DNA from: Myxococcota bacterium
Lineage (GTDB): Bacteria > Myxococcota_A > UBA796 > JAFGLY01
Length of the DNA: 64,000 nt
Reading direction: 5' to 3'
Assembly: GCA_024276675.1 (NCBI GenBank)
Contig: JAJRWT010000037.1
Coordinates: 55,168-119,167 of the forward strand
The position numbers and the translations under genes are program-made. Below the pieces are notes generated by a model. That model saw only the letters and a program-made list of their open reading frames with translations. It did no database searches and had not been told where the DNA came from. Every line of letters starts with the position of its first letter. Within the stretch, counting starts at the first letter, position 1. Positions 60,961 through 64,000 of this stretch are shown in pieces.

Positions 60961-62787
60961 TCAATTCTCCCAGGTGCATCTCCTTCCCGCGGGGGCAGGG
61001 ATGTCGCTCAACCCGGCCCTCTCCAACTGGCCCATCACCGCCAGCACGCTGGCTTCGTCCCAGGCATCGCCCACCACTTGTATCCCCACGGGCATTCCTC
61101 CTGCCATCCCCACGGGAACGCTCCCCGCCGGCAAGCCCAGCAGGCTGGCAAGAAAGCTGTGCCGGCACAGGGCCCCGGCTTCACGGTGATCGAGAACCGG
61201 CGGGCCCTGGTGGTGGGACCGGTAGCGTGAAGAGCACCGCGACACGAATGGGGGGGACGGGCTGCCCGAGGCGGGCAGGAGCAGCACGTCCAGCCCTGAA
61301 AATACACTGGCTACTTCTGCTTTCAGAGCCCAGGCCACAGCCCGGACGGCGGAGTGATCCCGTGGAGCCACCGTTGAAAACTGCGCCAGTAGCAGGAGAA
61401 GATCCCGCCCCATGGAACTCCCCCAGGTTTCCAGGTCTGGACCAAGGCCCGCCAGGGTCTCCAGGCCCATGGTCAGCACGCCGGCTGCCTGCGCATGGCG
61501 GGCCAGGGAGATCTCCACCGAGACGATGCTGGCACCGTCACGCTCCAGCTCACGGATGGCCTCGTTGGCCAGCATGGCCTCGCCGGGCTCGGCCTCCGCC
61601 CAGGCCCGTTCCAGGATTCCCACGCGGCATCCACGCACACCCCTGCCCGGAGCCCGCAGCCATTCCCCGGCCGGGCTGCCCGGGGGAGCAGGGCCGGGAG
61701 GACGATGGATGGGATCCCCGGTCTCCTGCGGCCCGGCCACCGCCGCCAAGAAAACTGCCAGGTCGCTGGCGCCCATAGCCATGGCGCCCACGCAGGTCAG
61801 GCTCCCCGAACCGAAGAGGTTGCCTCCGCGGTCGATGAGCCCGAAGCTGGGCTTGAGAGCCATTGTTCCGCACAGGGCGGCGGGCACCCGCAGCGAGCCA
61901 CCGCCATCCGAGCCCACGGCCAGCGGTGCCAAGCCCAGGGAAACCGCCACGGCCGACCCAGTGGAGGAGCCCCCGGCACAGCGGTTGCCATCGTAGGGGT
62001 TTCGGGGCATGGGAAAGTGGGGCGAGCGCCCGGCGGGATCCATACCCCACTCGGTGCAGCGAGTCTTGCCATACACCAGCGCACCGCGTCGCCGGAGCCG
62101 CTCCACCACCACGCTGTCGGATTCTTCCTTCCATGTACGGTAGACGGTCCCGGCTCCGGCAGGCAGGCCCTTCACGAGTTGATCGTCCTTCACCGGCACG
62201 GGTACACCGTCCAGCACGCCCAGTGGATGCCCTTCCCCGAAACGGCGCTGGCTGGCCATGGCCCCTTCCATGGCAACTTCGGGATCCAGGCAGGCGAATG
62301 GGCTGTGGACGGATGCCCCCAGGTCACCCCGTTCCAGGCGGCTGAGCAACTCTGCCAGGACATCGACGGGAGACAGCCCACCTGCCAGGTAGGCCCTGTG
62401 AAGAGCCAGCACGCCTCTGTCGCTGCCACCTGGACACCCCAGCCCCGCGTCGTGCCAACGCCGTGGAGCGGCCCCGGCCATCGGCCGCGTTCCCAGCAGC
62501 GAGGGATCCAGATCTCCGGGCCGCACAGCGCCTCTCTGTTGGCTTCGGGCCAGTTCCAGCATCCCACCGACGTCGTAGGCCCGCCAGAGCTGCCGCCGGA
62601 GCAATGGCCTGGCCAGCCCCAGGGCGTCAAGTGCTCGAATCAACTCCAGGCGCCGGCCCGGGGGAGTTGCCAGCTCCCGTAGCGCAGAGGCCCCCGGCTT
62701 TCGCGGGAGCCGCTGCGGTGGCAAGGCCGAAGCTTGTGCAGGCACCATGTCCTCCCTGGCATGGGGACTGGATGTATCTCCCGACAT
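60961..62787 (-). CDS. Amidase-signature family enzyme
   Basis: A 608-residue enzyme with the Ser-cisSer-Lys triad of the amidase signature family. VPVPVKDDQLV carries the Lys, CAGGSSTGSAVAVSLGLAPL the cis-Ser and VGSDGGGSLRVPAALCG the nucleophilic Ser. The start chosen (62787) has AGGGG upstream. The family hydrolyses varied amides (including GatA-like transamidation), and this protein has an N-terminal ~130-residue extension not typical for small amidases. Its stop is only 30 bases from the dispersed element at 60745-60930. Confidence 0.87.
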   Translation of the reverse strand: MSGDTSSPHAREDMVPAQASALPPQRLPRKPGASALRELATPPGRRLELIRALDALGLARPLLRRQLWRAYDVGGMLELARSQQRGAVRPGDLDPSLLGTRPMAGAAPRRWHDAGLGCPGGSDRGVLALHRAYLAGGLSPVDVLAELLSRLERGDLGASVHSPFACLDPEVAMEGAMASQRRFGEGHPLGVLDGVPVPVKDDQLVKGLPAGAGTVYRTWKEESDSVVVERLRRRGALVYGKTRCTEWGMDPAGRSPHFPMPRNPYDGNRCAGGSSTGSAVAVSLGLAPLAVGSDGGGSLRVPAALCGTMALKPSFGLIDRGGNLFGSGSLTCVGAMAMGASDLAVFLAAVAGPQETGDPIHRPPGPAPPGSPAGEWLRAPGRGVRGCRVGILERAWAEAEPGEAMLANEAIRELERDGASIVSVEISLARHAQAAGVLTMGLETLAGLGPDLETWGSSMGRDLLLLLAQFSTVAPRDHSAVRAVAWALKAEVASVFSGLDVLLLPASGSPSPPFVSRCSSRYRSHHQGPPVLDHREAGALCRHSFLASLLGLPAGSVPVGMAGGMPVGIQVVGDAWDEASVLAVMGQLERAGLSDIPAPAGRRCTWEN

Positions 62788-62880
62788 GGCCCCTGAAAAA
62801 ACCAATGAACAGATCCATGCCTGTGGCTGCTCCCATGATTATCATCCCATGCGTGAACCCGCCGGCAGACATCATCGTTC

Positions 62881-62940
62881 GTTTCCATCCCGAAAAGCTC
62901 CCTGACCGGAGCGGCCAGCTCCTTCGCCAGGCACGACGAC
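62881..62940. repeat. Dispersed element A, partial copy
   Basis: gtttccatcccgaaaag (62881-62897) and the following ggccagctccttcgccaggcac segment match the left part of the element at 51515. The right end is absent. It occupies the divergent gap between the amidase and radical SAM genes. Confidence 0.55.
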
Positions 62941-62979
62941 ACACCTGTTCATCCCCGCAAAAGTACAGGAGCACCTGCC

Positions 62980-63852
62980 ATGCGCTACACAGGAAAGATC
63001 TACCGTCCACCCTCCGAGGCCTACAGCTTCATCCTCCAGGCCACCCTGGGCTGTTCCTGGAACCACTGCACCTACTGCGACATGTACCACGACAAGGAAT
63101 TTCGCGTTCGCCAGTTGGACCAGGTACTGGAAGACATCCAGCTTGCCAGCAAGCAACTGGGCAGCGCCACAAGCAAGGTCTTCGTGGCGGATGGGGACTC
63201 GCTGGTCATGGGCCTTGAGCACTGGATCCCCATCCTGGAAGCGTGCAGAGCCGCCTTCCCCGCCCTGCGGCAGGTGAGCGCATACGCCACGGCAAGGAAC
63301 ATCCTGGACAAGACCCCCGAAGAACTGAGTCGTCTACGAGAATCGGGGCTCTCCATGCTCTACATCGGGCCGGAGTCGGGCGATGAACAGACGCTCCAGC
63401 GCATCGCCAAGGGCGCCAGCTTCCAGGATCACGTGGAAGCGGCCCGGAAGGCCCATGCAGCGGGCATCAGGCTATCCGTGATCTTCCTGCTGGGAGCCGG
63501 AGGAACAGAGCGCAGCCGGGAACATGCATCGGCCTCGGCGGCGCTGGCAACGGCCATGGATCCGGAATACCTGGCTGCCCTGACCCTGACCGTGATCCCC
63601 GGCACGCCCATCCATCGCCTGCAGAGCAGCAACCGCTTCGTCCTGCCCGACGTACACGGGCTACTGGAAGAACTTCGCATCTTCGTGGCGGAGGCATCTC
63701 CCACAGACGCGGTTTTTCGCACCAACCACGCCTCCAACTACGTGCCCATAAAGGGCAGACTGCCGCGGGACCGCCAACGCATGCTGGCCGTGCTGGACGC
63801 GGCTCTGCAGGGCCGCATCCCTCTGCGGCCGGAGTGGAGCCGGGGCTTGTGA
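62980..63852 (+). CDS. Radical SAM protein with CX4CX2C cluster motif
   Basis: A 290-residue protein. Cys25-x4-Cys30-x2-Cys33 (GCSWNHCTYCDMY) is the variant found in YgiQ/elongator-type and some coproporphyrinogen-like radical SAM groups rather than the canonical CX3CX2C. VFVADGDSLVMG, MLYIGPESGDEQTLQRIAKG and RLSVIFLLGAGG follow as barrel motifs. There is no obvious C-terminal extra cluster. Substrate is unknown. The stop codon at 63850-63852 is directly followed by a copy of element A. Confidence 0.83.
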   Translation: MRYTGKIYRPPSEAYSFILQATLGCSWNHCTYCDMYHDKEFRVRQLDQVLEDIQLASKQLGSATSKVFVADGDSLVMGLEHWIPILEACRAAFPALRQVSAYATARNILDKTPEELSRLRESGLSMLYIGPESGDEQTLQRIAKGASFQDHVEAARKAHAAGIRLSVIFLLGAGGTERSREHASASAALATAMDPEYLAALTLTVIPGTPIHRLQSSNRFVLPDVHGLLEELRIFVAEASPTDAVFRTNHASNYVPIKGRLPRDRQRMLAVLDAALQGRIPLRPEWSRGL

Positions 63853-64000
63853 GTTCCCCTCCGGAAATGGCTCCCATCGCCGGAGCGGCCCATTCCTTCG
63901 CCAGGCACATCCGCGCAACCACTTGAAATAGCGCTGCTATTCCGGCGGGTTACGCAGGATGCGCCTGGCTCGAAAGCGACTCGCCCCGGCTCGGTCCGCC
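63853..64000. repeat. Dispersed element A, copy truncated by the window end
   Basis: gttcccctccggaaatgg starts immediately after the radical SAM stop codon. The body follows the 51515 element closely up to ggctcggtccgcc at 64000, just before the expected right inverted repeat, including the AATAGCGCTGCTATT hairpin at 63927-63941. Confidence 0.75.

Overview
The window is GC-rich, densely coding chromosomal DNA. Many genes encode lipoproteins with Asp/Thr-repeat linkers, one carries a DNDGD-type 'putative metal-binding motif', and a sulfatase ends in a MYXO-CTERM-like tail. These traits suggest Myxococcota or a related 'deltaproteobacterial' lineage; this is inferred from style, not from a marker gene. 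I saw no rRNA, tRNA, CRISPR array, transposase or integrase.

Layout. 1-2404: 3' end of a CusA/CzcA-type metal-efflux pump plus a P-II-like regulator. 2502-8545 (minus): a lipoprotein, a metzincin protease, then a coupled molybdenum hydroxylase operon (Tat-exported 2Fe-2S/Mo fusion, FAD subunit with four extra Cys, small Cys protein). 9040-10907: GMC oxidoreductase with a small partner. 11096-14184 (minus): a FemAB-like acyltransferase and three coupled paralogous lipoproteins. 14439-17307: a PAP2-motif protein with an in-frame continuation past its stop, a lipoprotein and TrmH-type rRNA/tRNA methyltransferase. 17329-24151 (minus): SRPBCC protein, GTP cyclohydrolase II, ASST-type sulfotransferase, two lipoproteins, a GT-C-like membrane protein. 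24414-29416 (plus): small lipoprotein, GH92 mannosidase, SUMF1-like lipoprotein, metal-binding-motif lipoprotein. 29604-32253 (minus): TIGR02757 protein, DUF2079 membrane protein and, just upstream, a candidate selenoprotein. 32602-36910 (plus): PspA-like protein and a large GT-C protein. 37038-39638 (minus): agmatinase/arginase-family enzyme, DnaC-like ATPase and a frameshifted partner. 39987-46824: outer-membrane protein, B12-radical SAM enzyme, two lipoproteins, then an EpmB-like/EpmA-like pair for EF-P lysylation. 46926-51522: outer-membrane and HD proteins, S9 peptidase, D,D-carboxypeptidase. 51946-54276: a glycosidase gene broken by one amber codon. 54337-62787 (minus): M15 peptidase, EEP nuclease, lipoprotein, MFS transporter, sulfatase, amidase. 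62980-63852: radical SAM protein.

The most notable finding is at 32092-32253 (minus): a short membrane-helix ORF with a good ribosome-binding site whose UGA codon 30 is followed at the expected distance by a bacterial SECIS-like hairpin, with a further Cys and an in-frame stop. This predicts a 53-residue selenoprotein immediately upstream of the DUF2079 gene and divergent from the PspA-like gene. Other notable items are a dispersed element with perfect 17-bp terminal inverted repeats (51515-51677) and relatives elsewhere, a C11 tract that breaks a replication-type gene, an in-frame amber codon in a glycosidase, a cluster of DnaA-box-like sites, and a triplet of translationally coupled paralogous lipoproteins.
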